Shown here: piece by piece, positions 38,022-47,509 of the stretch
How the letters are laid out: each line of letters opens with the position of its first letter
Numbering within the stretch: the stretch's first letter is position 1
Origin: Legionella yabuuchiae
GTDB lineage: Bacteria; Pseudomonadota; Gammaproteobacteria; Legionellales; Legionellaceae
DNA length: 64,000 nt
Direction of reading: 5' to 3'
Assembly (NCBI RefSeq): GCF_900640115.1
Contig: NZ_CAAAIW010000005.1
Location: 1 to 64,000 of the forward strand
The notes under the pieces: generated by a model
The model's database searches: none
What the model was told of the DNA's origin: nothing
Seen by the model: only the letters and a program-made list of their open reading frames with translations
Position numbers and translations under genes: made by a program

Positions 38022-38836
38022 GCCGTTACCTTATTTAAGATGTGGTGGTCATTACATGGGAATTGTTTACGAAGCTGATTCTGACGTTCTAAGTCAATAT
38101 TCGCTACAACCATACCCTTACCGTGTTCGTGAAGACCAAGTATCTGTCCCCAGGGTTCTACAATCATACTATGCCCATAGGTTTCTCTACCGTTATCGTG
38201 GCGTCCACCTTGATTGGCGGCTAGCACGTAACATAAATTCTCACTCGCCCGCGTTCTTAGCATTACCTCCCAATGGGCTTTACCGGTGATAGCAGTAAAT
38301 GCAGACGGCACTGAAAAAATTTGAGCGCCTTTTAATAATAATAGCTGAAATAATTCAGGAAATCGTAAATCATAACAAACACTGAGCCCAACTTTCCCAA
38401 CAGGGGTGTCCACAACAACCACGGCTTCCCCTGGTTCAATCGTAGCAGACTCTTTATGAGATTCCTCTTGAGATATTTGAACATCAAACAAATGAATTTT
38501 ATCGTACCGCGAAACTTGCATCCCCATTGCATCATATACGATGCAAGCGGATTTCAACCGCTCGGAGTTTGTTCTAAGCGGTATGGTACCTGCGATAACC
38601 CAAAGACCATACTGTTTCGCAAGATTACTAACGGTATTTTGTATGACACCGTGCCCATCCTCCTCGGCAACCGCATATTTATCTCGCTCATTTAACCCCA
38701 TGAACGCAAAATTCTCCGGTAACACCAAAAGTTCTGCCCCAAGCTCATGAGCGTTAATAAAAAAACCTTCCAATTCCTTTAAATTCTTATCAACGTCAGA
38801 AGATGATATCATTTGCACTACAGCTACATGACTCAT
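38018..38836 (-). CDS. carbon-nitrogen hydrolase (nitrilase superfamily, Nit2-like)
   Basis: A 272-residue amidase. The Glu-Lys-Cys triad is visible: [11 protein letters not shown] (Glu near residue 41), YDKIHLFD, and [15 protein letters not shown] with the catalytic Cys. The alignment resembles the bacterial homologues of deaminated-glutathione amidase (Nit1/Nit2), which repair deaminated glutathione or omega-amides. It is four bases overlapped with tldD and leads that operon. Confidence 0.88.
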   Translation of the reverse strand: MSHVAVVQMISSSDVDKNLKELEGFFINAHELGAELLVLPENFAFMGLNERDKYAVAEEDGHGVIQNTVSNLAKQYGLWVIAGTIPLRTNSERLKSACIVYDAMGMQVSRYDKIHLFDVQISQEESHKESATIEPGEAVVVVDTPVGKVGLSVCYDLRFPELFQLLLLKGAQIFSVPSAFTAITGKAHWEVMLRTRASENLCYVLAANQGGRHDNGRETYGHSMIVEPWGQILGLHEHGKGMVVANIDLERQNQLRKQFPCNDHHILNKVTA

Positions 38837-38893
38837 AGACTATTCCTAAAATTAATCCTTAACTATTGTAAGGGCATTATTGCTGATTAAGCT

Positions 38894-39352
38894 ATGGAAT
38901 CTTTAAAGAAAATTATTATTATTTTTTGGGCGCTATGGTGGCTGATTGCCGCATGGACGGATATCGCTGGTTTTTTAAGCCATATTCATTGGTTATCAAA
39001 ACCTTGGGCGCCTGATTTAAATTATCCGTTTCTTTTAAAGTCGCTGAATATTTATTCTCTCCCTAGTTGGCTACCTCCCATTTTTTACGCTGGAATTATA
39101 ATCTGGAGTAGCTTAATTGCCCTTCTCTTTCTTCAAGCTTCGTGTTCACTGATTAAGCCCACTGCAGTCTGGCACAAAAAAGCCGAACGCGCGTTTCTAG
39201 TCAGCATCACGTTTTGGTTAGCTTTTTTTTTAGCGGATCAACTGATTATGAACTATGATTTAGAACAAAATCATATGGTGCAAGGAAGCTTTCAACTTCT
39301 TACCTTTTTTTGTCTAAATTGGCCTGCTAATAAACCCGATAGGGCTTGCTAG
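38894..39352 (+). CDS. membrane protein of unknown function
   Basis: A 152-residue protein with about four hydrophobic segments (residues roughly 7-28, 60-80, 100-118 and 133-145). It is tryptophan-rich in the first helix (IIIIFWALWWLIAAW). No family motif was recognised and there are no charged catalytic residues to point to a function. It is divergent from the nitrilase gene across about 57 bases and about 85 bases ahead of the YccA-like gene. Confidence 0.7.
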   Translation: MESLKKIIIIFWALWWLIAAWTDIAGFLSHIHWLSKPWAPDLNYPFLLKSLNIYSLPSWLPPIFYAGIIIWSSLIALLFLQASCSLIKPTAVWHKKAERAFLVSITFWLAFFLADQLIMNYDLEQNHMVQGSFQLLTFFCLNWPANKPDRAC

Positions 39353-39437
39353 TAAGAATGCAACCCTTTAGACTTGAAAAGCCAATGGAATGTCCCCATT
39401 TATGCTACAATAAACTATAAATAATCTGGAGTTTCAC

Positions 39438-40112
39438 ATGAATCGAAATGACGTATCTGTGTTAAGCCGCCAAACGGAATCCGCTTTAGCAACCAATAAG
39501 GTATTACGAAACACCTATCTGTTGCTTGGCATGACCTTTATGTTTAGCGCGTTTACTGCTTTTTTATCGTTTGCTATGAACGCCAAGCCCGTTAATCCTT
39601 TATTAATGATTGTTGGCGCTTATGGCTTAATGTTTTTAACCCACGCGCTTCGTAATAGCCCTATGGGTCTGCTGAGCGTCTTTGCATTTACTGGCTTTTT
39701 AGGGTACACCTTAGGCCCAGTGTTAAATGCTTATATTGCGGCATTCTCAAATGGCCCGCAACTTATCGCCACCGCCTTAGGGGGTACTGGCGTCATTTTC
39801 TTTGCTTTGTCAGGCTATGCGCTTACCACTCGTAAAGATTTCAGCTATCTAGGCGGCTTCTTATTCGTTGCCGTTATGGTGGCTTTTCTTGCGATATTAG
39901 CCGGTTTGTTCTTTAACATTCCTGGTTTACAGCTTGTTATATCCGCCGCGTTTGTTCTAATTTCTTCTGGATTGATTCTATTTCAAACCAGTGAAATTAT
40001 TCATGGTGGAGAAAGAAACTACATCTCAGCAACCGTGACGTTATTTGTTTCAATCTATAACTTATTTATAAGCTTACTGAATTTATTAGCCGCTTTTTCA
40101 GGCCGCGAATAA
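39438..40112 (+). CDS. yccA: Bax inhibitor-1/YccA family membrane protein
   Basis: A 224-residue protein with seven membrane helices of the BI-1 (TMBIM) family. Typical phrases are VLRNTYLLLGMTF at the first helix, the middle ALTTRKDFSYLGGFLF and the C-terminal TVTLFVSIYNLFISLL. In E. coli YccA slows FtsH proteolysis of SecY, and relatives conduct calcium; which applies here is unknown. A strong hairpin terminator follows about ten bases after the stop. Confidence 0.9.
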   Translation: MNRNDVSVLSRQTESALATNKVLRNTYLLLGMTFMFSAFTAFLSFAMNAKPVNPLLMIVGAYGLMFLTHALRNSPMGLLSVFAFTGFLGYTLGPVLNAYIAAFSNGPQLIATALGGTGVIFFALSGYALTTRKDFSYLGGFLFVAVMVAFLAILAGLFFNIPGLQLVISAAFVLISSGLILFQTSEIIHGGERNYISATVTLFVSIYNLFISLLNLLAAFSGRE

Positions 40113-40122
40113 CGAAACGCAT

Positions 40123-40150
40123 AAAAAACCCGGCTAAAGCCGGGTTTTTT
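40123..40150. terminator. bidirectional intrinsic terminator
   Basis: AAAAAACCCGGC (40123-40134), a TAAA loop and GCCGGGTTTTTT (40139-40150). The GC stem with an A-run on one side and a T-run on the other works for both the yccA-like gene (plus) and the convergent oxidoreductase operon (minus), whose beta-subunit stop codon touches its edge. Confidence 0.88.
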
Positions 40151-41124
40151 TATTGCTTCCAACTCGCCTTTGTCCGATACAGTTCCTGCAGATCCTCAAC
40201 CGATTTAAACTGGTGTTTAAAAGCAAAACTATCACGCGTTTCTTGATAATATACCCCAAGTGGTACAGGAAAATCAGGGAAAGATAGCTGTGCTAATCGC
40301 ATTGCGGCGATGAAATTAGCAGGGTTATGGCTATAACCGTCCGCTTCTTTCTGTTTTACTTTTTTCCATTGCTCCTGACCAAATTCCAAAACCCACTCCT
40401 GCTCACGACCGAAACTCAATGGCTCTCCTGATTTGAGTTCGATGGTATGTTCGGCACGATGCGTTTTCTGAGTAAACGCATCAAACGCACCATGATTAAA
40501 AATATGGCAGTCTTGATAAATTTCTACAAACGAGACCCCTTTATGTTCCGAGGCAAGTTTTAAGATCTCACTGAGATGTTTCGGGTCTTTATCAACCGCT
40601 CGTGCCACAAAGGTAGCTCCAGCAGATAAAGCTAATGAGATGGGATTCATTGGTTGGCTGTTCACCCCCTGCGGAGATGTTTTTGTGACCTGACCTCTGC
40701 GAGAAGTAGGAGAAAACTGCCCTTTCGTTAACCCATAAACCTGATTATTAATCAAAAGAATATTAATATCGACGTTCCGACGCAAACAATGAATTAAATG
40801 GTTTCCCCCAATACTCAACGCATCGCCATCCCCCGTAATGACCCAGACACATAACTCATCGTGCATGGCTTTTAATCCAGTCGCTACGGCCGTAGCGCGG
40901 CCATGAATGGTATGCAAGCCATACGTATTCATGTAATAAGGCAAGCGGCCAGCACACCCAATTCCCGATACAAACACATGTTGTTCAGGAGGTAAGCCTA
41001 TCTCTGGTAACACTTTTTGCAAGGCTGCGAGTATCGCGTAATCACCACAACCCGGACACCAGCGAACCTCATTGTCATTTGTAAATTCTTTACGCGTGAG
41101 TGGTGTATTATTCATAGCATTCAC
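40150..41124 (-). CDS. korB: 2-oxoacid:acceptor (ferredoxin) oxidoreductase, beta subunit
   Basis: A 324-residue thiamine-diphosphate subunit. It has the N-terminal CPGCGDYAIL and GIGCAGRLPYYMNTYGLHTIHGRA, with cysteines for an Fe-S cluster, and the TPP/Mg motif GDGDALSIGGNHLIH near residue 105. It ends with YQETRDSF. With the alpha subunit it decarboxylates 2-oxoglutarate, or a related 2-oxoacid, to the acyl-CoA and reduces ferredoxin. The two-subunit type of this enzyme is known from aerobic bacteria as well. It overlaps the alpha gene by 17 bases. Confidence 0.9.
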   Translation of the reverse strand: MNAMNNTPLTRKEFTNDNEVRWCPGCGDYAILAALQKVLPEIGLPPEQHVFVSGIGCAGRLPYYMNTYGLHTIHGRATAVATGLKAMHDELCVWVITGDGDALSIGGNHLIHCLRRNVDINILLINNQVYGLTKGQFSPTSRRGQVTKTSPQGVNSQPMNPISLALSAGATFVARAVDKDPKHLSEILKLASEHKGVSFVEIYQDCHIFNHGAFDAFTQKTHRAEHTIELKSGEPLSFGREQEWVLEFGQEQWKKVKQKEADGYSHNPANFIAAMRLAQLSFPDFPVPLGVYYQETRDSFAFKHQFKSVEDLQELYRTKASWKQ

Positions 41125-42928
41125 CTACCAGGAGATGGACAGCGTTTTTGATTTGTTGCACTAAAAAACTAGCAGCGAAAGGATGGCCATTACATTGATT
41201 AATTGCTTTAGCATCAATGAGATAACGCGCTCGCAGTAACTCACATAAATGACCAGTATTTAGCTCAGCGACCAGAACAAGTTTATATCGGGACACCAGT
41301 TTCGCTAACTCGTTTGGCAGTGGGTTTAAATGTCGTAATTGAAGGTGTGCCACCGCAACCCCTTCCTGCAGACATTGGGAAACGGCAGACTTTAAGCTGC
41401 CATAGGTGCTTCCCCACCCTATAACTAATACATCCGCATCGGACTTTCCTTCTACGATTACATCCGAATATTCTCGAGCGATTCCGGCAATTTTCTCTGC
41501 TCTAAGATGTACCATGGCCTGGTGATTATCCGCATCATAACTGACTCGGCCTTCTTCACCTTGCTTTTCTAATCCCCCCAATTGATGAATAAATCCTGGT
41601 GTTCCTGGTTTATTCCAACTACGACTTAACACGTCATCGCGCTGATAGGGCTTAGGGAATCGATTAAACGAGAGCGTCGGTAAATGTAAGGAAGAAACAT
41701 CAGGAATTTCCCAAGGTTCCGCGGCATTGGCTAAATAAGCATCCATTAATACGATCACAGGAGTCATGTATTTAATGGCAATTCGAAACGCTTCTAAAAC
41801 AGTAAAGAAACAATCTGAAGGCGATATCGCAGCAATTACCGGGAGCGGAGCCTCTCCATGCCGTCCGTATAGCGCTTGGCGGAGATCAGATTGTTCGGTT
41901 TTTGTAGGCAGACCTGTTGAAGCGCCTGCTCGCTGAACATCCACAAGAACGAGCGGTAGTTCAGTTACTACGGCTAATCCAAGGCTCTCGCTTTTTAAAT
42001 CCAATCCAGGACCTGAAGTACAAGTTAATGCCAATGCGCCACCAAAGGCCGCACCAATGCATGCGCAAATGGCTGCAATTTCGTCCTCAGCCTGAAACAA
42101 TTGCACTCCGAACTCTTTTAACCTGACGCACTCATGTAAAATCGCTGAGGCGGGTGTAATTGGATAGCCGGATACTAAAAAGGGGGTTTGGGTATGTGTG
42201 GCCAGGGTTGCTACGGCCAAGGAAACTGCTTCAACCCCCGTGATCTGACGATATTCACCTGGTTTTCGTTCAATATGGCCTAACATGTACGCCTGGCGAC
42301 TTAACTCGAGTGTGAGCGCATAGTTAAAGCCAGCCATTAGGGTTTTCTCATTAGCCTTGGCGATCAATGGATCTTTTTTAAATTTCTTTTTGATAAATGC
42401 CAAACAATGATCGGGGTTGAGATCAAACAACCATAACACCACACCCAAAATATAGAAGTTTTTTGCCTTTTTGGCTTGGGTTAAACCCAGTTCAAGTCCT
42501 TCCACTGCGCTCAATGTGTGGTTAATCAACGGGAGGCTTAATACCTGATACTGTTCTTTCGCCTCATTTAAGTAGGACTCATTCAGTCCTGCTTTCTCCC
42601 AATCTTTAGGACCAAGGCTATCTTCATTGATAATCAATAATCCACCCTGATTAAGGAATTGCAGCGAGTTTTTTAACGCAGCCGGGTTTAATGCGACTAA
42701 CACATCTAAAGACTCACCCGCTGTAAAAATCGCTTGCTCTGCCATAGCAAGCTGAAACCCAGACACCCCCGCAACGGTGCCAGCAGGGGCACGTATTTCA
42801 GCCGGGAAATCAGGCATTGTTCGTACATCATGACCGGCAAGCGCTGCAGTGATGGTGAGTTGCTCACCCACCAACTGCACCCCGTCGCCGGAGTCCCCGG
42901 TAATTCGGATCACAATGGATTCTTTCAT
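41108..42928 (-). CDS. korA: 2-oxoacid:acceptor (ferredoxin) oxidoreductase, fused gamma-alpha subunit
   Basis: About 606 residues. The N-terminal third is the gamma domain (VIRITGDSGDGVQLVGEQL; MPDFPAEIRAPAGTVAGVSGFQ) and the rest the pyrimidine-binding alpha domain (YPITPASAILHE; FQAEDEIAAICACIGAAFGGALALTCTSGPGLDLKSE). This is the KorA type in which gamma and alpha are joined. I chose the ATG at 42928, where similarity to the family begins; an ATG five codons upstream (42943) is equally open and neither has a strong ribosome site. First gene of the korA-korB pair. Confidence 0.9.
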   Translation of the reverse strand: MKESIVIRITGDSGDGVQLVGEQLTITAALAGHDVRTMPDFPAEIRAPAGTVAGVSGFQLAMAEQAIFTAGESLDVLVALNPAALKNSLQFLNQGGLLIINEDSLGPKDWEKAGLNESYLNEAKEQYQVLSLPLINHTLSAVEGLELGLTQAKKAKNFYILGVVLWLFDLNPDHCLAFIKKKFKKDPLIAKANEKTLMAGFNYALTLELSRQAYMLGHIERKPGEYRQITGVEAVSLAVATLATHTQTPFLVSGYPITPASAILHECVRLKEFGVQLFQAEDEIAAICACIGAAFGGALALTCTSGPGLDLKSESLGLAVVTELPLVLVDVQRAGASTGLPTKTEQSDLRQALYGRHGEAPLPVIAAISPSDCFFTVLEAFRIAIKYMTPVIVLMDAYLANAAEPWEIPDVSSLHLPTLSFNRFPKPYQRDDVLSRSWNKPGTPGFIHQLGGLEKQGEEGRVSYDADNHQAMVHLRAEKIAGIAREYSDVIVEGKSDADVLVIGWGSTYGSLKSAVSQCLQEGVAVAHLQLRHLNPLPNELAKLVSRYKLVLVAELNTGHLCELLRARYLIDAKAINQCNGHPFAASFLVQQIKNAVHLLVGECYE

Positions 42929-42960
42929 AGTCCGCGCTCTCATTAGTAAAAGCGGTTTGA

Positions 42961-43695
42961 TTAAGCCCTAGCTTCGAGCATTAGCTGTCGCATCTCTTTT
43001 ACAGCTTGTTTTAAACCACTAAATAAGGCTCGTGCAATAATGGCATGGCCTATATTTAATTCGTGAAGTTCTTTTATGCCAGCAATAAGCTTAACATTAT
43101 GATAATGTAACCCATGCCCAGCATTGACAATTAAATTGAGCTTAGCAGCATATTCTGCCGCTTGTCTAATCCTATCAAATTCATGCAATCTAGCTGATTC
43201 GGTAATGGCATCAGCGTAACATCCCGTATGAAGCTCAATCGCCTCAGCGCCACTTTCTGCGGCCGCATCAATCTGTTTTAGATCCGGATCAATAAATAAA
43301 GAGACTTCAGAACCAATGCCTTGCATGCGTTTAACCCCGGCAACGACCTGTTTAAAATTAGCGACCACATCCAAGCCGCCCTCAGTGGTTAGTTCTTCTC
43401 TTTTTTCAGGGACAAAGCAACAATGCTCAGGTTTAATTTCTTTTGCAAACGTTAACATCGCTTCGGTGACAGCCATTTCAAAATTCATGCGCGTTTGAAG
43501 AATTTCTTTGATAAGTGTTACATCGCGAGGCTGGACATGGCGTAAATCTTCGCGCATATGCAAGGTAATTCCATCCGCTCCCGCTTCTTCTGCTTCAATA
43601 GCAGCTTGGACGGGATCGGGATAACGAGTTCCTCGTGCCTGACGTAACGTTGCGATGTGATCAATATTGACACCCAATAATATATCTTTAGTCAT
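42961..43695 (-). CDS. pdxJ: pyridoxine 5'-phosphate synthase
   Basis: A 244-residue TIM-barrel enzyme that condenses 1-deoxyxylulose 5-phosphate with 3-amino-2-oxopropyl phosphate in vitamin B6 synthesis. Motifs: [22 protein letters not shown] at the N-terminus, [25 protein letters not shown], and [12 protein letters not shown] with the catalytic His. Length is normal. It is the last gene of era-recO-pdxJ, the order common in gammaproteobacteria. Confidence 0.96.
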   Translation of the reverse strand: MTKDILLGVNIDHIATLRQARGTRYPDPVQAAIEAEEAGADGITLHMREDLRHVQPRDVTLIKEILQTRMNFEMAVTEAMLTFAKEIKPEHCCFVPEKREELTTEGGLDVVANFKQVVAGVKRMQGIGSEVSLFIDPDLKQIDAAAESGAEAIELHTGCYADAITESARLHEFDRIRQAAEYAAKLNLIVNAGHGLHYHNVKLIAGIKELHELNIGHAIIARALFSGLKQAVKEMRQLMLEARA

Positions 43696-43727
43696 TTTTT
43701 ATTGTTCCAATTTAACTTAAATCAGCT

Positions 43728-44405
43728 TCATCGAAATAACGCGCGAGCGTTCAATGTTCGGCCATCCAACACATGATCGATTGCCTGGCGCATAATCCGT
43801 TTTGCTGCTTTTAAAACATCAGGATCCTCAAAGCGATTTTCAGCAAGGGCGAGAAGATGCTCGCCTAAAAAACCCTTTGAAGTCATTTGAAATCCTTCGC
43901 CCGGAATAAACTGATATTGTTTATGTATGGCAATCGGGTGTTCTTCCGCGTCATGAGTTAGCGATAGTTGATAACCACTATCTTTTAACAGCTCTCGCTC
44001 AAATTGTCTTAAAGCCACTTCAAGATCAAGGCGATGCTGCACGACGCTTAACGTATACAAAACCGACTCATAGGCGTCATACAGCTTTGGATGGGTGTCA
44101 TTAGGAAGCAAGATATAAGACACCAATTCATTGATGTACAACGCTGAAAATAACGCGTCGCCTGCAAGCGGGAGTGAAGGCGCCCTCAACTCAAGCTGAC
44201 GAATGTAGTGCCAATTTCCTCTTCGATTTACGGCCACCCACATCGGTGTAAACGGCTGCAATACGGCGTTCTTAGACCGAGCTCGAGCCCCCTTATACAG
44301 ACCGCTCACAATACCCTGTTCTCTGGTTAAAAAACTCACCTGGGCGCTGGTATCACCAGACCAACGCTTATGCAAAATCCATGCTTCGAACGCCTCAATG
44401 GTCAT
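43728..44405 (-). CDS. recO: DNA repair protein RecO
   Basis: A 225-residue recombination mediator that helps RecR load RecA on SSB-coated DNA. It has an N-terminal OB fold (AWILHKRWSGDTSAQVSFLTREQGIVSGLYKGARARSK begins it) and a helical C-terminal domain ending in HVLDGRTLNARALFR, the typical RecO close. It overlaps era upstream by 11 bases. Confidence 0.92.
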   Translation of the reverse strand: MTIEAFEAWILHKRWSGDTSAQVSFLTREQGIVSGLYKGARARSKNAVLQPFTPMWVAVNRRGNWHYIRQLELRAPSLPLAGDALFSALYINELVSYILLPNDTHPKLYDAYESVLYTLSVVQHRLDLEVALRQFERELLKDSGYQLSLTHDAEEHPIAIHKQYQFIPGEGFQMTSKGFLGEHLLALAENRFEDPDVLKAAKRIMRQAIDHVLDGRTLNARALFR

Positions 44406-45282
44406 AGCCTAAATGCTTCAACAAACGCTCATCATCCAGCCAGCCAGATTTTACCTTACACCAGCATTGCAGGAAGATTTTTTTATCCAGTAGGCGCTCC
44501 ATATCCCGGCGAGCGGCGGTAGCAATTTCTTTAAGTTTGCTGCCTTTATCACCGATGATCATCCGCTTATGATTCGGCTTATCTACTAAGATCAAGGCAT
44601 GAATACGTACCAGCCCCTCTTCTTCTTTAAACGATTCGATGTCTACGGTGGTTGAGTACGGCAGTTCTTGACCACATAATCTAAATATTTTCTCACGAAT
44701 GAGTTCAGCGCATAAAAATTTTACCGAACGATCGGTGAATTGGTCTTCTGCAAAAAGATATGGCCCTTCCGGCAATGCTTGTTTTAGTTGTTCTTGTAAA
44801 CCGTCCACCCCTACTCCTGTTTTCGCTGAAAGAGGAATGATCGCTTTAAAAGCATGGCGTTCACTTAGACTTTTTATCCAGGGAAGTAATCTGTCTTTTT
44901 CGGAAATTTTATCCACCTTATTTACCGCTAAAAAACAAGGAACGTTGGTTTGGTTAATCAAACTCAACACATACTCATCCTCTTCTTTCCACTGCAGCCC
45001 ATCAATCAAAAACACGATTGCATCCACATCGCGAAGAACGCTGATGGCTGTTTTATTCATCATTCGATTAATGGTCTTTTTTTGGCCTTGATGAATGCCC
45101 GGTGTATCTACATAGACAAACTGATAATTTCCCTCGGTCCGTATGCCAAGAATACTATGCCGAGTTGTTTGAGGCTTTCTAGAAGTAATGCTGAGCTTTT
45201 GCTCTAGAATGCGATTAAGAAGCGTTGATTTACCAACATTGGGTCGCCCAACCAATGCAATGTATCCACAATATGTTGTCAT
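44395..45282 (-). CDS. era: GTPase Era
   Basis: A 295-residue essential GTPase that binds the 3' end of 16S rRNA and monitors 30S assembly. The G domain shows GRPNVGKSTLLNRIL (G1, residues 12-26), a threonine-rich switch (SRKPQTTRHSILGI), DTPGIHQ (G3) and NKVDKI (G4). The KH domain follows, with IIGDKGSKLKEIATAARRDMERLL. Unlike E. coli, rnc does not directly precede it: upstream is a divergent pilin gene. Confidence 0.96.
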   Translation of the reverse strand: MTTYCGYIALVGRPNVGKSTLLNRILEQKLSITSRKPQTTRHSILGIRTEGNYQFVYVDTPGIHQGQKKTINRMMNKTAISVLRDVDAIVFLIDGLQWKEEDEYVLSLINQTNVPCFLAVNKVDKISEKDRLLPWIKSLSERHAFKAIIPLSAKTGVGVDGLQEQLKQALPEGPYLFAEDQFTDRSVKFLCAELIREKIFRLCGQELPYSTTVDIESFKEEEGLVRIHALILVDKPNHKRMIIGDKGSKLKEIATAARRDMERLLDKKIFLQCWCKVKSGWLDDERLLKHLGYDH

Positions 45283-45424
45283 CGTAAAATGCCTTGTTTA
45301 TTTTCGCGCCATTTTAGCATAGGCTTAGAGATCACGATAGCATCAGCAATAATGATCAGCCTGGTTTATGGCTATACTTATATAAAGAAACTGATGATAT
45401 AAATTATTAAATGAAGGATTAAAG

Positions 45425-45856
45425 TTGAAACTAGGCTTTTCACTTATAGAATTGTTAGTGGTGATGATTGTTGTTGGTATTCTCGTGAGTGTTGCTTATC
45501 CGAGTTACCGGGAATATATCAATCGTGCGCATCGAGCCGATGGGCAGTCGGCTTTATTAAACCTTGCCAGTCGCATGGAACGTTATTATTCTGAGCGCCA
45601 TACCTATCAAACGGCCACCATCGGAACCGGGGCGGCAACCGACGTGCTCTCGAGCGCCACCAGTCCTGAAGGCTGGTATGTTTTGAGCATCCCTACTGCC
45701 ACGGCGACTACGTTTACTTTGCGAGCGACCCCTACTGGAACTCAAGCGACTTCAGACACCCTATGCCAGTCTTTAACACTGAATCATTTAGGTGTAAAAG
45801 GCATTACCACAGGCCCCGCGGGTACGCCAACAGGCACGGCGAGCCAATGCTGGTAA
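45425..45856 (+). CDS. type IV pilin-like protein (PilE class), TTG start
   Basis: A 143-residue prepilin with a very short leader. After the first three residues the sequence G-FSLIELLVVMIVVGILVSVAYPSY is the canonical type III signal, with Glu at +5 of the mature protein. The C-terminal half has a cysteine pair (DTLCQ and the terminal QCW) that would close the D-region loop. The initiation codon is TTG, supported by GAAGGA eight bases upstream. It is a single gene far from other minor pilin genes, although pilM-Q lies 17 kb away. It may be an accessory pilin for the same machinery. Confidence 0.9.
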   Translation: MKLGFSLIELLVVMIVVGILVSVAYPSYREYINRAHRADGQSALLNLASRMERYYSERHTYQTATIGTGAATDVLSSATSPEGWYVLSIPTATATTFTLRATPTGTQATSDTLCQSLTLNHLGVKGITTGPAGTPTGTASQCW

Positions 45857-45915
45857 TGATCTCGGATTCGGCGTTTAGGGGAGTTTAACTGCTTCCCCAT
45901 TGTCATTTGATGCAC

Positions 45916-45944
45916 TTGTTCAGTTTTGTTTTTGCACGTATAAT
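45916..45944 (+). promoter_or_regulatory. strong sigma-70-like promoter of the coiled-coil gene
   Basis: TTGTTC (45916-45921), a 17-base spacer and TATAAT (45939-45944). The symmetrical AT sequence TTAATTATTAA follows at the expected start point. Transcription would begin about 25 bases before the ATG at 45976. The TTAAT repeats faintly recall PmrA-type sites of Legionella, but the match is too loose to claim. Confidence 0.6.
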
Positions 45945-45975
45945 TTAATTATTAATCAAATAAGGCGATCGAACC

Positions 45976-47301
45976 ATGGCAACTAAAGTTTTTCTTAGAC
46001 CCCCAAAGAACGCTCATCAAGATGCGCTACAGCAAATACAAAGCACCTCTTTAGAATTAAATACAAAAAATAAACAAAAGGTTACATTAGATTCTAAGCG
46101 ACTGAACGAGGTATTTAGACAATCTGAAATTGACATTGGTCGCTTCGGATTTAAAACCCCGAATGATTTGATTACCTTTTTAAAAACACCCGCTGGTGAA
46201 AGCGCGCTGGAACATATAGGAGAAGAGTTAGCTCAAATCGCAGCCCTAGAAGAATACAATCAATTTCAACTGCAAGAAGAACAAAGACTCAAACAGCGAA
46301 TTGCTGTCGCCATAATGGTTTATTTTGCTGCCAAGAACGATGCCCATGCAAAAGAGTTAATGCAATACGTTGAAGAACAACTTGAAAAACACTTGCATTC
46401 TGAAAAAGAAATTCTTGAACACGAGGCTCTGGCCAATAACGAAGAACCTAGGGGTGAGACGCTAGTGGATCGCATTACCAATAATCGAACAGAGCTCGCT
46501 CAAGTCGATAATAAAATTAAACACTTAGAACAAAAAATTCAAGATATTGAAACCGTACATCAGGAATATGCTGGGACGGTTCAAGCAGTTGAAACAGAAG
46601 CCAAGAGCCGTATTTTTAATAATAAAGAGATTAATCAGTTAACTCCTGAAGAGAATACTAACATCACTCAAAGTCTTTCTGAAGAAATTAAAGCGGTTAC
46701 AGAACAATTAGAAAAGAAAAATAATGATTATATTGATCACGTAAACGCATACGCTGAAGACTCTAATCCAGCGAATTTAAAGATGGTTAACGAATCTAAG
46801 AAAGAATTAGATAAGTTACAATTAAAAGAAGAAGCGCTTAAAGATATGAGCGATGTTGTTGAAGGAAAAAAAGTGTTATTGGATGAACATTGCAATCAGG
46901 TGCATTCATTTGATAAGGCAAAATTTGTAATTAATAAAGATTCAGCGGATCGCCTTGTAGCCGACCAAGGTAAATATTACCTATTAAAACCAGATCAAAA
47001 TTTTTCGAGCATGTCAGCCACTGATAAGGCCGATGCACAGGAACTATTTCATCAAAAAAAATCCAGCTTTCAACGCTTGACTCATATGGTTCAAGAACGT
47101 CATGAAACTCTAAGAACTGATGCTCAGAGGGATCTCAACGAAAGTACAACCAAAAGAACTCGCTTAGAAACTCAACACCAACGTTTACATGAAGAAATTC
47201 ACAACAATAGGACAAATGCCCAGGCTCAACGTGGATCTAATATGAGTCGTCCTGCAGAACCTCCTGTGCCCACACCTACATCAGGCCCCAGAATGAGGTA
47301 G
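45976..47301 (+). CDS. coiled-coil protein of unknown function
   Basis: A 441-residue, highly charged, largely helical protein without signal peptide or membrane segment. Residues of about 95-300 are rich in Glu, Lys and Gln with heptad spacing (strong coiled coil). There is a further helix at 345-410 and a proline-rich disordered tail (PAEPPVPTPTSGP). The start is preceded by AAGGCG and a good promoter, so it is a single-gene unit. Such cytoplasmic coiled-coil orphans are common among Dot/Icm effectors of Legionella, but its C-terminus lacks the acidic block usual in those signals, so this remains a guess. A perfect hairpin follows. Confidence 0.75.
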   Translation: MATKVFLRPPKNAHQDALQQIQSTSLELNTKNKQKVTLDSKRLNEVFRQSEIDIGRFGFKTPNDLITFLKTPAGESALEHIGEELAQIAALEEYNQFQLQEEQRLKQRIAVAIMVYFAAKNDAHAKELMQYVEEQLEKHLHSEKEILEHEALANNEEPRGETLVDRITNNRTELAQVDNKIKHLEQKIQDIETVHQEYAGTVQAVETEAKSRIFNNKEINQLTPEENTNITQSLSEEIKAVTEQLEKKNNDYIDHVNAYAEDSNPANLKMVNESKKELDKLQLKEEALKDMSDVVEGKKVLLDEHCNQVHSFDKAKFVINKDSADRLVADQGKYYLLKPDQNFSSMSATDKADAQELFHQKKSSFQRLTHMVQERHETLRTDAQRDLNESTTKRTRLETQHQRLHEEIHNNRTNAQAQRGSNMSRPAEPPVPTPTSGPRMR

Positions 47302-47347
47302 TAATCGAGTCTGAGCCTATTGTTTATTTTGCACCCTTTGGAGAATT

Positions 47348-47371
47348 CGATGGGCTGATTCAAGCCCATCG
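47348..47371 (+). terminator. hairpin after the coiled-coil gene
   Basis: CGATGGGCT (47348-47356), six-base loop, AGCCCATCG (47363-47371): a perfect nine-pair stem some 45 bases after the stop. The T-run behind it is poor (TTAATGTTG), so efficiency is uncertain. Confidence 0.5.
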
Positions 47372-47509
47372 TTAATGTTGTCATCCTCTAAAACTGGACA
47401 AAGGTACGGGCACGTATCAGTTCAGTAATTTTTTGGTCGGCATGAAATTATTAACCTTGCCATTGACCTTTAAGTCTTCTAAGATGTCAGGACTGTAACT
47501 ACTTTGTGA

